A stretch of DNA of 42,357 nt from Betaproteobacteria bacterium HGW-Betaproteobacteria-12 (GCA_002842345.1 PHCU01000012.1:1-42357), one strand, 5' to 3'; counted from the first letter of the stretch, positions 17,412-25,747 are shown. The notes: generated by a model not told the origin, from the letters alone. Made by a program: numbers and translations.

Positions 17412-18764
17412 GTGTTCAACAGCCTGAAAAAACTGTTCGGCGGCCAGCCGGAGAAAAAGCCGCAGACTCCCCCGCCGGCCACCACCAGTGTCCCCACGAT
17501 GCCCCCACCGGCGGCACCCTCCGCCGACAACGAGGCCTTTCTCTGCCGCGAGGTGGTGTTCGATCGCACCGGTCGCCTGGCCGGCCACCTGTTCCTGGTG
17601 CGCGGCGCGCCGCTGCAGGCCGCCGACGAGGGCAGCGCCCAGCGCCAGGCCGACCAGGTACTGCTGACGGCGCTGAGCAACAGCGCCGAGGCGTGGAACA
17701 CCAGTCGCGCCTTCGTGCCGCTGAGTTCAGCCAGCCTGGCCCTGCCGGTGCTTGACGAGATCCGCACGCACAATCTGGTATTGCTCGTTAACCTGACGGC
17801 CGAGCCGGCCGACGCGGTCGAGGCACTGTGCGCCCGGGTCGCCGAACTGCGTCAGCGCGGCATCGCCATCGGCATTTTCCGCCAGCCGAAGCATGCCGCC
17901 TTCAGCGAGGTGATCAAGCTCGCCGACTATGGGGCCGTCGACATGGCCGCCACCGACCCCGGTGTCGTCCGCGACTTCTCGGCGGCCTTCCGCGCTGCCG
18001 AGCGCCCGCACAAAGCCTTCCTGTTTGCCGGCCACGTCGAGACTGCCGACGAACATCGCTTCTGCCACCAGTGGCATTTCGACTACTTTCATGGGGCTTT
18101 CGCCGCCAACGCCCCGGTGCGCGACGACAATGCGGCGACCGATCCGCACAAGGTGCAGCTGTTGCATCTGCTGCGCCTGGTTCAGGGCGACGCCGAAACG
18201 ACCGACATCGCGGCGGCGATGAAGCAGGACCCGCCACTGGCTTTCCGCATCCTGCGCTACCTCAACTCGCCGCTGCTCGGTTTCGACCATCGCATCGAGT
18301 CGCTGTCGCAGGCACTGACCATCCTCGGCCGCCAGCGGCTGACCCGCTGGCTGTCGGTGCTGCTCTTTTCCGTGCGCGACCCGAGTTTCGGCGACTGGCT
18401 GCTGGTCGAAAGCGCCCTGACCCGCGGCCGCCTGATGGAAGTGATCGGCGCCAAACTGTTGCCCGAGCACCCGGCCGACGCGCTCTTTCTGACCGGCATC
18501 TTCTCCTGTCTCGACAAGCTGCTGCGCCGGCCGCTGACCGAACTGCTCGACGAGATCCCGCTCTCCGGCGAAGTCCGCAGCGCCCTGCTCGAACGCAGCG
18601 GCCCCTACGCGCCGCTGCTGGCCCTGGCCGAGGCCGGCGAAGCCTTCGATCTCGAACGCATGGAACACACCGCCCGCGCCCTGGCCGTGCCGGCCGACAC
18701 CGTCAACCGCGCCCTGCTGGCGGCAACCGCCTGGGCCAGCGAAGTCTCCGAACATTGGGAATAA
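17412..18764 (+). CDS. Degenerate-EAL plus HDOD domain protein (YuxH-like)
   Basis: A 450-residue cytoplasmic protein. The start is taken as GTG at 17412 because GGGAGG lies at 17402-17407; an upstream ATG at 17349 falls inside the terminator of the previous gene. After a Pro-rich linker, residues 45-245 resemble an EAL fold. However, the EAL triplet position reads HLF (CREVVFDRTGRLAGHLFLVRG region) and the metal ligands are not recognisable, so phosphodiesterase activity is unlikely. Residues about 250-440 form an HDOD domain (AMKQDPPLAFRILRYLNSP, IESLSQALTILGRQRLTRWL). This EAL-HDOD architecture is known from YuxH-type regulators. An orphan nosD follows after 72 bases. Confidence 0.85.
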   Translation: MFNSLKKLFGGQPEKKPQTPPPATTSVPTMPPPAAPSADNEAFLCREVVFDRTGRLAGHLFLVRGAPLQAADEGSAQRQADQVLLTALSNSAEAWNTSRAFVPLSSASLALPVLDEIRTHNLVLLVNLTAEPADAVEALCARVAELRQRGIAIGIFRQPKHAAFSEVIKLADYGAVDMAATDPGVVRDFSAAFRAAERPHKAFLFAGHVETADEHRFCHQWHFDYFHGAFAANAPVRDDNAATDPHKVQLLHLLRLVQGDAETTDIAAAMKQDPPLAFRILRYLNSPLLGFDHRIESLSQALTILGRQRLTRWLSVLLFSVRDPSFGDWLLVESALTRGRLMEVIGAKLLPEHPADALFLTGIFSCLDKLLRRPLTELLDEIPLSGEVRSALLERSGPYAPLLALAEAGEAFDLERMEHTARALAVPADTVNRALLAATAWASEVSEHWE

Positions 18765-18836
18765 TCTGCGGCGCCGGCCGCTAAATTTGATGCAGGTGAA
18801 TGCCGGAGCGCCATCCGGCGCCTAGAGTCCGGCAGC

Positions 18837-20051
18837 ATGAGATTCCCTTGCCTGCCGTTCGTCGCCCTCCTCTGCCTGGCGCTTCCGGCGCACGCCGTCC
18901 AGCCGCTGCAGGCCTGGATCGATGTCGCCGCACCGGGCAGCGTGCTGCAGCTACCGCCCGGCGTCTATAGCGGGCCAGCGGTAATCGACAAGGCGCTGAC
19001 CCTGGACGGCGGCGGTCGGGCGGTGATCGACGCCGGCGGCCGCGGCACGGTGCTGACCGTGCGCGCCGACCACGTCACCCTGCGCGGCCTGACCCTGCGC
19101 AACAGCGGCCATTCGCACGACGCCCTCGACGGCGGCCTGATGGCCGAAGGCAAGCACCTGCTGATCGAGAACAATGTGATCGAGGACGTGTTGTTCGGCA
19201 TCTCGCTGCATCGCAGCGACGACAGCATCGTCCGCGGCAACCGCATCCGCTCGCGCAAAGTCGAACTGGCCGAGCGCGGCGACGGCCTGCGCCTGTGGTA
19301 CAGCACCGGCAACCGCATCGAGGGCAACGACATCGCGCAGATCCGCGATATCACCGTCAGCAATGCCCCGCGCAACCGTTTTGTCGGCAATACCGTGCGC
19401 GACAGCCGGCGCGCCCTGAACCTGCTGTTCGCCCACCGCACGCTGGTCGATGGCAACCGGTTCGAAAACAACGCCACCGGCGTCATCGCGCTGAATTCCG
19501 ACGGCCTGCTGATTCGCGGCAACCGCATCACCCATGCCATGGATCCGTCCGGCGCCGGCATCGCCCTCAAGGAAACCTCGGCGGCGCTGATCCAGAACAA
19601 CGAGATCGTCCATTGCGCCCACGGCATCATGGCCGACTCGCCGATGCATCCGATCAACCGCATCGTCTTCGTCGACAACCTGATCGCCCACAACGTCACC
19701 GGCGTCTATTTCTACGGCGCCAAGGGCGGCCACATGGCGCTCGGCAACGATTTCCGCAGCAATCTGTGGCCGGTGATGATCATCGGCGACGGCGATCCGA
19801 TGAACGACGTCTGGTGGGGCAACCACTGGGATATCTACGAGGGCTTCGACCGCGATGGCGACGGCTTTGGCGACCGGCCGCACGAGTTGTACGCCTACGC
19901 CGACCGGATCTGGATGGAGACACCGGCGGCGCGCTTTTTCAGGAATTCGCCGGTGCTCGAACTGCTCGATTTTCTCGAACGCCTGGCGCCCTTCTCGGCG
20001 CCCTCGCTGATCCTGCGCGATCCGCAGCCGCGCCTGCGGCGCTCACCCTAG
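18837..20051 (+). CDS. nosD: NosD-like periplasmic copper/nitrous-oxide reductase maturation protein
   Basis: A 404-residue exported beta-helix protein. The signal peptide is MRFPCLPFVALLCLALPAHA. The repeated NNxI/GNxI pattern (LLIENNVIEDVLFGISLHRS, IVRGNRIRS, NRIEGNDIAQI, RNRFVGNTVRDS, LLIRGNRITHAMDPSG, LIQNNEIVHC) marks the parallel beta-helix of NosD. The C-terminal NVTGVYFYGAKGGH, WWGNHWDIYEGFDRDGDGFGD and Y-A-D region are NosD-specific. NosD works with the ABC transporter NosFY in building the Cu-S centre of nitrous oxide reductase, but no nosZ, nosF, nosY or nosL lies nearby. The 3' end overlaps the convergent HDOD gene by nine bases. Confidence 0.82.
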   Translation: MRFPCLPFVALLCLALPAHAVQPLQAWIDVAAPGSVLQLPPGVYSGPAVIDKALTLDGGGRAVIDAGGRGTVLTVRADHVTLRGLTLRNSGHSHDALDGGLMAEGKHLLIENNVIEDVLFGISLHRSDDSIVRGNRIRSRKVELAERGDGLRLWYSTGNRIEGNDIAQIRDITVSNAPRNRFVGNTVRDSRRALNLLFAHRTLVDGNRFENNATGVIALNSDGLLIRGNRITHAMDPSGAGIALKETSAALIQNNEIVHCAHGIMADSPMHPINRIVFVDNLIAHNVTGVYFYGAKGGHMALGNDFRSNLWPVMIIGDGDPMNDVWWGNHWDIYEGFDRDGDGFGDRPHELYAYADRIWMETPAARFFRNSPVLELLDFLERLAPFSAPSLILRDPQPRLRRSP

Positions 20052-20888
20052 CCAGTCGCGCATGTCCTCGACCAGGTCGTCCACCGCCCCCAGCGACAGG
20101 CCGAACAGTTCGCAGGCCTCGGTCGCCGCCTTGCCCCATTCCTGATAGCGATCGTCACCGGCATGCAGGCGGATGATGTGCTCGGCCAGCACGGTCACGG
20201 CGATGATCAGGCGGGCCGTCTGCGACAGCACTTCCGGCTTGTTGAGCACGGAATAGTCATGGTGGTGCAGGATGGCCTCGGTGACCTCGGGCGACAGGCG
20301 CCAGCGCTTGGCCAGGAAATAGCCGACGACGGCATGGTTGGTCCCCAGGTGCTCGTCCTCAACTTCGGTGAACTTGCGTACTTCGCAGGCATTGGCCTCG
20401 GCCAGCACGTCGCGGGCGTTGGGAAAGCGCTTCATCATCAGCGGGATGCCGCAGTCGTGGAACAGGCCGAAGGTGTAGGCGACATCGGGGCGGACGCAGC
20501 GCAGGCGGCGGGCCAGTTCAGCCGACAGGCGGGCGGTCAGGGCCGACGTCTCCCAGAAGCGTTCCATCGGCACTTCCGGCTTGCCGGACAGGGCGATCTT
20601 CAATAACTGCGAAACAACCAGGTTGAACAACTGGCGGGTGCCGAGGATGTTCAGCGCCTGCATGATCGAACCGAACTTGTGGCCGGTCGAGAAGGCCGGC
20701 GAGTTGGCCACCTGCATCACGTGTCCGGAAAGGGCCACGTCCTTGCTGATGAGGCGGGCGATTTCCCGCTGATCCGGCGCCTCCTTGGCCAATTCGCGGT
20801 CGATGTCGAGAAGAATCGCCGGACAGGGCGGAATATCGACACCATTCAACAGCTTTTCCATCTGCTTTTCTTCGACTACTGCGTTCAT
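20043..20888 (-). CDS. HDOD domain signalling protein
   Basis: A 281-residue single-domain protein. HDOD features are PPCPAILLDIDRELA, LISKDVALSGHVMQVANSP, IMQALNILGTRQLFNLVVSQ and a partial HD-like helix in YTFGLFHDCGIPLMMKRFP followed by AILHHHDYSV. HDOD proteins are regulators related to HD phosphohydrolases, usually without full catalytic ligands. A GTGGAG SD lies about ten bases before the ATG. It is the second HDOD gene within 3 kb and is convergent with nosD. Its upstream region borders the 3' end of cysB. Confidence 0.9.
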   Translation of the reverse strand: MNAVVEEKQMEKLLNGVDIPPCPAILLDIDRELAKEAPDQREIARLISKDVALSGHVMQVANSPAFSTGHKFGSIMQALNILGTRQLFNLVVSQLLKIALSGKPEVPMERFWETSALTARLSAELARRLRCVRPDVAYTFGLFHDCGIPLMMKRFPNARDVLAEANACEVRKFTEVEDEHLGTNHAVVGYFLAKRWRLSPEVTEAILHHHDYSVLNKPEVLSQTARLIIAVTVLAEHIIRLHAGDDRYQEWGKAATEACELFGLSLGAVDDLVEDMRDWLG

Positions 20889-20954
20889 CTGGCGGGCTCC
20901 ACGGTATAGGCGGAAGGTTATAGCCTAATGTGGCGCAGGTGAATACTACTAAAG

Positions 20955-21896
20955 TTATAGTTGATAGGCGTCGCCGCCGCCCTGCAGGGTCATGTCGACC
21001 ACCCGCTTTGTCAGGTGCGGGGCGAACAGTTCGATCAGATCGTAGTCGTGGCGACGCAGGTAGGTGCCGCGGCGAAGCGCCAGACGCGTGGTGTTCGACT
21101 CGAACAGATGCGCCGCATCGATGGCCACCAGGCCAGTGTCGCGCTGCGCGTCGAAGGCCAGCGCCGAGATGATGCCGAGACCGAGGCCGAGACTGACGTA
21201 GGTCTTGATCACGTCGGCGTCGAGGGCGGTCAACGCGACGTTGGGTTCGACACCGATGCGCTCGAAGGCGCGATTGATCCGCGAACGCCCGGTGAAGGCC
21301 GTGTCGTAGGTGATCAGCGGCCACTTGACCAGTTCCTGCAGCGACAGCGGCTGGGTGCGCAGCACCGGATGGCCGGCCGGGACGATCACGCAGTGGCTCC
21401 ACTGCCGCACCGGCAGCGTGATCAGCTGCGGATACTGGTCGAGCGCCTCGGTGGCGATGCCGATGTCGGCATCGCCGGCCAGCACCCATTCGGCGATCTG
21501 CGTCGGGCTGCCCTGGTGCATCTCCAGCTTGACGCCGGGGTGGCGGGCGACGAAATCGCGGACCACGACCGGCAGCGCATAACGGGCCTGGGTATGGGTC
21601 GCTGCCAGCACCAGCCGACCGCTGTCGCCGGCCGAGAAATCGGCGCAGGCGCGCTTGAGGTTTTCCGCCTCGCCGAGAATGCGCTCGGCAATCGCCAGCA
21701 CCGTCCGCCCCGGCTCGGTGACGCCGGTGAAGCGCTTACCGCTGCGCTCGAAAATGGCCACCCCGAGCTCGTCCTCGAGCAGCTTGACCTGCTTCGAGAT
21801 ACCCGGCTGCGAAGTAAACAGCGACTCGGCCGCCTCCGAGACATTGAGCCCCTGGCGCCGGATCTCGACGATGTAACGCAATTGCTGAAGTTTCAT
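20955..21896 (-). CDS. cysB: CysB-type LysR regulator of sulfur assimilation
   Basis: A 313-residue LysR-type regulator. The N-terminal helix-turn-helix MKLQQLRYIVEIRRQGLNVS and LFTSQPGISKQVKLLEDELG are those of the CysB/Cbl subgroup. The effector domain begins LVLAATHTQARYALPVVVRDF, a subgroup signature, and continues with IGIATEALDQYPQLITLP and ITYDTAFTGRSRINRAFE. CysB responds to N-acetylserine or O-acetylserine and activates cysteine biosynthesis genes. It diverges from the tauE-cysI-DUF934-cysH operon, its expected target. Its 5' leader holds the repeat cluster at 21901-21970, and the ATG is preceded by an A-run rather than a clear SD. Confidence 0.92.
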   Translation of the reverse strand: MKLQQLRYIVEIRRQGLNVSEAAESLFTSQPGISKQVKLLEDELGVAIFERSGKRFTGVTEPGRTVLAIAERILGEAENLKRACADFSAGDSGRLVLAATHTQARYALPVVVRDFVARHPGVKLEMHQGSPTQIAEWVLAGDADIGIATEALDQYPQLITLPVRQWSHCVIVPAGHPVLRTQPLSLQELVKWPLITYDTAFTGRSRINRAFERIGVEPNVALTALDADVIKTYVSLGLGLGIISALAFDAQRDTGLVAIDAAHLFESNTTRLALRRGTYLRRHDYDLIELFAPHLTKRVVDMTLQGGGDAYQL

Positions 21897-21900
21897 TTTT

Positions 21901-21970
21901 TTAGGATCCAGTTGTCAGGATCGAGGATCGAGTTGGCAGGATCGGGGTTTTGCAACCAGCTCGATCCTAA
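21901..21970. repeat. Repeat cluster: two tandem 21-bp copies plus an inverted copy, bounded by 8-bp inverted repeats
   Basis: An imperfect 21-base unit occurs twice in tandem (21904-21924 and 21925-21945, three mismatches). A third, inverted and more diverged copy lies at about 21952-21970. The outermost eight bases (21901-21908 TTAGGATC and 21963-21970 GATCCTAA) are exact inverted repeats. The cluster fills the cysB-proximal half of the divergent cysB/tauE intergenic region. Confidence 0.7.
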
Positions 21971-21981
21971 TAACCAAAAGC

Positions 21982-22017
21982 TATACCAATCTAACCCAAT
22001 ATTCTTTTTGATACAAA
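21982..22017 (+). promoter_or_regulatory. AT-rich candidate promoter of the tauE-cysI operon
   Basis: The stretch 21968-22019 is strikingly AT-rich against a GC-rich background. It contains CCAATATT (21996-22003) and a possible extended -10, TGA followed by TACAAA (22012-22017). CCAATATT also occurs upstream of cysD (41352-41359). I infer a CysB-activated promoter with a poor -35; the exact site is not proven. Confidence 0.35.
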
Positions 22018-22040
22018 TGGCCGCTGCTACGATGCCGGCC

Positions 22041-22817
22041 ATGGACTATCTCTATACCCTTTCCGGCTTTGCCGTCGGTGCCATCGTCGGTCTCACCGGC
22101 GTCGGCGGCGGCTCGCTGATGACGCCGCTGCTGGTGCTGGTGTTCGGCGTGCATCCGGCCACCGCCGTCGGCACCGACCTGCTCTACGCGGCGCTGACCA
22201 AGGCCGGCGGCACCGCGGCGCACCACCGCAAGGGGCATATCGACTGGCAGGTGACGCGCCGCCTGGCGCTCGGCAGCATCCCGGCCGCCGCCCTGACCAT
22301 CGGCGTCCTGTCGCAGCTACCCAAGGACAGCAACGTGATCGGCGCCGTCATCTCTCACGGCCTCGGTTTCGCCCTGCTGCTGACCGCCATCGCCATCCTC
22401 TTCGGCCGCAAGCTGCGCGACTACGCCGGCGAGCACGACGAATCGCCGCTGCGCCAGCGCCACCTAGGCAAGATCACCATCGCCGTCGGCGCCATCCTCG
22501 GCGTGCTGGTCTCGATTTCGTCGGTCGGTGCCGGGGCGCTGGGCGTCGCCGCGCTGTTCTTCCTCTATCCCAAACTTTCGCCGGTGCGCATTGTCGGATC
22601 CGATGTGGCCCACGCCGTGCCGCTGACCCTGGTCGCCGGCCTCGGCCACTGGCTGCTCGGCGGCGTCAACTGGGGTCTGCTCGGCGCCCTGCTGCTCGGC
22701 TCGCTGCCCGGCATCTGGCTCGGCACCCAGGTTTCGGCCAAGGTGCCGGAACACATTCTGCGTCGCCTGCTGGCGTCCATGCTCATTCTCATCGGCGGCA
22801 AGCTGATCGTTGCTTAA
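22041..22817 (+). CDS. TauE/SafE family sulfite/anion exporter
   Basis: A 258-residue inner-membrane protein with about eight hydrophobic segments. The first helix carries the TauE/SafE glycine motif GLTGVGGGSLMTPLLVLVFG followed by HPATAVGTDLLYAALTKAGG. A second internal repeat has SISSVGAGALGVAALFFLYP and IVGSDVAHAVPLTLVAGLGH. The start MDYLYTLSGF at 22041 matches relatives; ATGs at 22032 and 22017 are in frame, but no SD favours them. It is first in the operon before cysI (nine-base gap), so export of sulfite or a related anion around sulfite reductase is a reasonable inference. Confidence 0.88.
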   Translation: MDYLYTLSGFAVGAIVGLTGVGGGSLMTPLLVLVFGVHPATAVGTDLLYAALTKAGGTAAHHRKGHIDWQVTRRLALGSIPAAALTIGVLSQLPKDSNVIGAVISHGLGFALLLTAIAILFGRKLRDYAGEHDESPLRQRHLGKITIAVGAILGVLVSISSVGAGALGVAALFFLYPKLSPVRIVGSDVAHAVPLTLVAGLGHWLLGGVNWGLLGALLLGSLPGIWLGTQVSAKVPEHILRRLLASMLILIGGKLIVA

Positions 22818-22826
22818 GGAAACACC

Positions 22827-24500
22827 ATGTACCAATACGATGCCATCGACCGCCAGCTGGTCACCGAGCGCGTGGCCCAGTTCCGCGACCAGGTCCGCCG
22901 CTGGCAGGCCGGCGAGCTGACCAACGACGAGTTCCGCCCGCTGCGCCTGCAGAACGGCCTCTACATTCAGCGCCACGCGCCGATGTTCCGCATCGCCGTG
23001 CCCTACGGGATGATGAATTCCGCCCAGCTGCGTACCCTGGCCAGCGTCGCCCGCCAATACGACCGCGGCTACGGCCATTTCACGACCCGCCACAACCTGC
23101 AGCTGAATTGGCCGAAGATCGAGGATGTGCCGGAGATCCTGGCCGAACTGGCGGAAGTCGAGATGCACGCCATCCAGACCTCCGGCAACTGCCTGCGCAA
23201 CATCACCACCGACCAGTTCGCCGGCGTCGCCGCCGACGAGATCATCGACCCGCGCCCGCTGGCCGAGATCCTCCGCCAGTGGACCACCTTCCACCCGGAA
23301 TTCGCCTTCCTGCCGCGCAAATTCAAGATCGCCATTTCCGGCACCACGGAAGACCGGGCCGTCACCTGGTTCCACGACATCGGCCTGCATCTGAAGCAGG
23401 AAAACGGCGAGACCGGCTTTACCGTGATCGTCGGCGGCGGCCTTGGCCGTACCCCGATCCGCGGCCAGGTGGTGCGCGAGTTCCTGCCCTGGCAGCACAT
23501 CTTGTCGTACTGCGAGGCGATCCTCCGCGTGTACAACCGCTTCGGCCGCCGCGACAACGCCTACAAGGCACGCATCAAGATCCTGGTGCAGGCCCTCGGC
23601 GTCGAGGAGTTCACCCGCCTGGTCGAAGCCGAGTGGGAACACGGCAAGGACGGCCCGGCGACCATCAGCCAGGCCGAGTTCGACCGCGTCGCTGCGCATT
23701 TCACGGCCCCGGCCTACGAAACCATTGGTGCCGTCGAATTGCCGCAGGACAAGGCTTTCCAGCGCTGGCTGGAGCGCAACACCCATGCGCACAAGGTGCC
23801 CGGCTACGCCGCCGTGACCCTGTCACTGAAGCCGCACGGCATCGCCCCCGGCGACATCACTTCCGAACAGATGGAGCTCGTCGCCGATCTGGCCGACCGC
23901 TACAGCTTCGGCGAACTGCGCATCAGCCACGAGCAGAACATCATCCTCGCCGACGTCAAGCAATCGGACCTATATGAAGTCTGGCAAAAGGCGAAGGCCG
24001 CCGGCCTGGCGACGCCCAACATCGGCCTGCTGACCGGCATCATCTGCTGCCCGGGCGGCGATTTCTGCGATCTGGCCAACGCCAAGTCGATCCCCATCGC
24101 CAATGCCATCCAGGCCCGTTTCGACGATCTCGACTACCTGTTCGACATCGGCGAGATCGACCTCAACATCTCCGGCTGCATGAACGCCTGCGGCCACCAC
24201 CACGTCGGTCACATTGGCGTGCTCGGCGTGGACAAGAACGACGCCGAGTTCTACCAGGTGACGCTGGGCGGCCGACAGGGCAACGATGCCAAGCTCGGCA
24301 AGGTCATCGGCCCATCGTTCTCGGCTGAGGAAATGCCGGATGTCGTAGCGAAGATCATCAAGGTGTATCTCGACAACCGCCACGCCGACGAGCGCTTCCT
24401 CGACACCTTCGATCGCATCGGCATCGACCCGTTCAAGAACCTGGTTTACGAAGGCCGCGCCCATGGCAAGGCCAAGGCTGCAGAAAAGGAGGCCGCATGA
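22827..24500 (+). CDS. cysI: Sulfite reductase hemoprotein (siroheme/4Fe-4S), CysI-type
   Basis: A 557-residue nitrite/sulfite reductase. Two ferredoxin-like half domains are followed by siroheme domains. FTTRHNLQLNWPKIED carries the substrate-site arginine region. The coupled 4Fe-4S/siroheme cysteines lie in GIICCPGGDFCDLANAKS and SGCMNACGHHHVGHIG. It reduces sulfite to sulfide; the operon with DUF934 and cysH supports sulfite rather than nitrite. An SD (AAGGA) lies seven bases before the ATG. No CysJ flavoprotein is nearby, so electrons must come from a ferredoxin or another donor, as is usual for this betaproteobacterial type. The stop overlaps the DUF934 start (ATGA). Confidence 0.93.
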   Translation: MYQYDAIDRQLVTERVAQFRDQVRRWQAGELTNDEFRPLRLQNGLYIQRHAPMFRIAVPYGMMNSAQLRTLASVARQYDRGYGHFTTRHNLQLNWPKIEDVPEILAELAEVEMHAIQTSGNCLRNITTDQFAGVAADEIIDPRPLAEILRQWTTFHPEFAFLPRKFKIAISGTTEDRAVTWFHDIGLHLKQENGETGFTVIVGGGLGRTPIRGQVVREFLPWQHILSYCEAILRVYNRFGRRDNAYKARIKILVQALGVEEFTRLVEAEWEHGKDGPATISQAEFDRVAAHFTAPAYETIGAVELPQDKAFQRWLERNTHAHKVPGYAAVTLSLKPHGIAPGDITSEQMELVADLADRYSFGELRISHEQNIILADVKQSDLYEVWQKAKAAGLATPNIGLLTGIICCPGGDFCDLANAKSIPIANAIQARFDDLDYLFDIGEIDLNISGCMNACGHHHVGHIGVLGVDKNDAEFYQVTLGGRQGNDAKLGKVIGPSFSAEEMPDVVAKIIKVYLDNRHADERFLDTFDRIGIDPFKNLVYEGRAHGKAKAAEKEAA

Positions 24501-25009
24501 TGGCGCAACTGATCAAGAACCGCGCGGCCCAGGCCGACACCTGGCTGAGCCTCGAACTGGCCGAAGGCGATAACCCGGAAACGCTCGCCCTGCCGGCCGG
24601 CGACGTGATCTTCCCGCTCGCCGTCTGGCAGGCGCGCAAGGCCGAGATCATCTCCTGCCACAAGCGCATCGGCCTGCTGCTACAGCCGGACGAGCGCGTC
24701 GAGGATGTTGCCGGCGATCTCGACTACTTCATCGTCATTGCCGTCAATTTCCCGAAATTCGTCGATGGCCGCGGCTACTCGACGGCCAGCCTGCTGCGCC
24801 AGCGCTACCACTACCAGGGCGAACTGCGCGCCGTCGGCGACGTGCTGCACGACCAACTGTTCTTCATGCAGCGTGTCGGCTTCGACAGCTACGTGCTGAA
24901 GGACGGCAAGGACACGGTCTATGCGCTGCAAGCCGGCTTTTCGACGTTCGGCGACGGCTACCAGGCGTCGACCAGCCAGCCGCAACCCTATTTCCGCCGC
25001 CGCGCCTGA
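24497..25009 (+). CDS. DUF934 protein linked to CysI and CysH
   Basis: A 170-residue soluble protein that I recognise as DUF934, a family almost always encoded between sulfite reductase and (P)APS reductase genes in proteobacteria. Conserved stretches are VIFPLAVWQARKAEI, DYFIVIAVNFPKFVDGRGYS, ASLLRQRYHYQGELRAVGDV, DQLFFMQRVGFDSYVLKDGK and YQASTSQPQPYFRRR. There is only one cysteine and no cofactor motif, so it is probably a structural or electron-transfer adaptor for sulfite reduction; this is inference. It overlaps cysI by four bases, and ATG codons at 24497 and 24500 are both possible starts. cysH follows 18 bases later. Confidence 0.9.
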   Translation: MMAQLIKNRAAQADTWLSLELAEGDNPETLALPAGDVIFPLAVWQARKAEIISCHKRIGLLLQPDERVEDVAGDLDYFIVIAVNFPKFVDGRGYSTASLLRQRYHYQGELRAVGDVLHDQLFFMQRVGFDSYVLKDGKDTVYALQAGFSTFGDGYQASTSQPQPYFRRRA

Positions 25010-25027
25010 TTTCGACGAAAAAACGCC

Positions 25028-25747
25028 ATGACCCCGAACCTGCTCAACATCACTCCGGAACTGACCGCCAGCGTCGCCGCCAAGACCGCCACCGCCAAGA
25101 CCCTGCTCGCCGAGATCGCCGGCAACTGGTCGCCGGCCGCCTTCGCCAACAGCCTCGGCGCCGAGGACATGGTGCTGACCGACCTGATCGTCAAGGCCAA
25201 GCTGCCGATCGAGATCTTCAGCCTGGATACCGGCCGCCTGCCGCTGGAAACCTACGACCTGATGGCCGAACTGCAGAAGCACTACCACCTCAAGCTGAAG
25301 ATCTATTTCCCGCAGGCCGAGGAAGTCGAAAGCTTCGTCCGCAACCACGGCATCAACGCCTTCTACGAATCGGTGACGCTCAGGAAGGCCTGCTGCTACG
25401 CGCGCAAGGTCGAGCCGCTGCGCCGCGCCCTGGCCGGCAAGCGCGCCTGGATCACCGGCATGCGCGCCGAACAGGCCGCCACCCGCGGCAACCTGGCCGT
25501 GCGCGAGTACGACGACGGCAACGGCCTGGAGAAGTTCAACCCGCTCGCCGACTGGAGCGAAAAGGAAGTCTGGACCTACATCAAGCAGCACGCCGTGCCC
25601 TACAACGCGCTGCACGACAAGTTCTACCCGAGCATCGGCTGCGCCCCGTGTACCCGCGCCATCTCGCTTGGCGAAGACATCCGCTCCGGCCGCTGGTGGT
25701 GGGAAGACCCGGAATCGAAGGAATGCGGGTTACACGTGAAAGCGTGA
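25028..25747 (+). CDS. cysH: Assimilatory adenylylsulfate (APS) reductase
   Basis: A 239-residue thiol-dependent reductase of APS/PAPS. The PP-loop-like SLGAEDMVL and the SLDTGRLPLETYDLM region bind the nucleotide. Two cysteine pairs, in RKACCYARKVEPL and GCAPCTRAISLGEDIRSGRW, ligate a 4Fe-4S cluster, which marks the APS-type enzyme rather than E. coli-type PAPS reductase. The catalytic cysteine is in the C-terminal KECGLHVKA. The last codons (GGG TTA CAC GTG AAA GCG) are unusual for this GC-rich gene. A second, synonymously different copy of the same nine codons lies at 25818-25844, so the 3' end seems to have been replaced or duplicated. Confidence 0.94.
   Translation: MTPNLLNITPELTASVAAKTATAKTLLAEIAGNWSPAAFANSLGAEDMVLTDLIVKAKLPIEIFSLDTGRLPLETYDLMAELQKHYHLKLKIYFPQAEEVESFVRNHGINAFYESVTLRKACCYARKVEPLRRALAGKRAWITGMRAEQAATRGNLAVREYDDGNGLEKFNPLADWSEKEVWTYIKQHAVPYNALHDKFYPSIGCAPCTRAISLGEDIRSGRWWWEDPESKECGLHVKA

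Noticed and set aside
18768-18788. GC-rich 5-bp hairpin followed by TAAATTT after the EAL/HDOD gene, as a terminator
   Set aside because: The stem is short and the T-run weak; such matches are expected by chance in this GC-rich background.
18787-18800. Fnr-like box TTGAT-N4-GTGAA upstream of nosD
   Set aside because: The right half-site matches at only three of five positions. It is centred about 43 bases before the ATG, which would put the start site almost on the start codon.
20961-22817. A 618-codon plus-strand open frame running through cysB into the TauE/SafE gene
   Set aside because: Its first 350 codons are antisense to cysB and have no recognisable protein signature; only the part from about 22041 is a real membrane protein. 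It is not a fusion.
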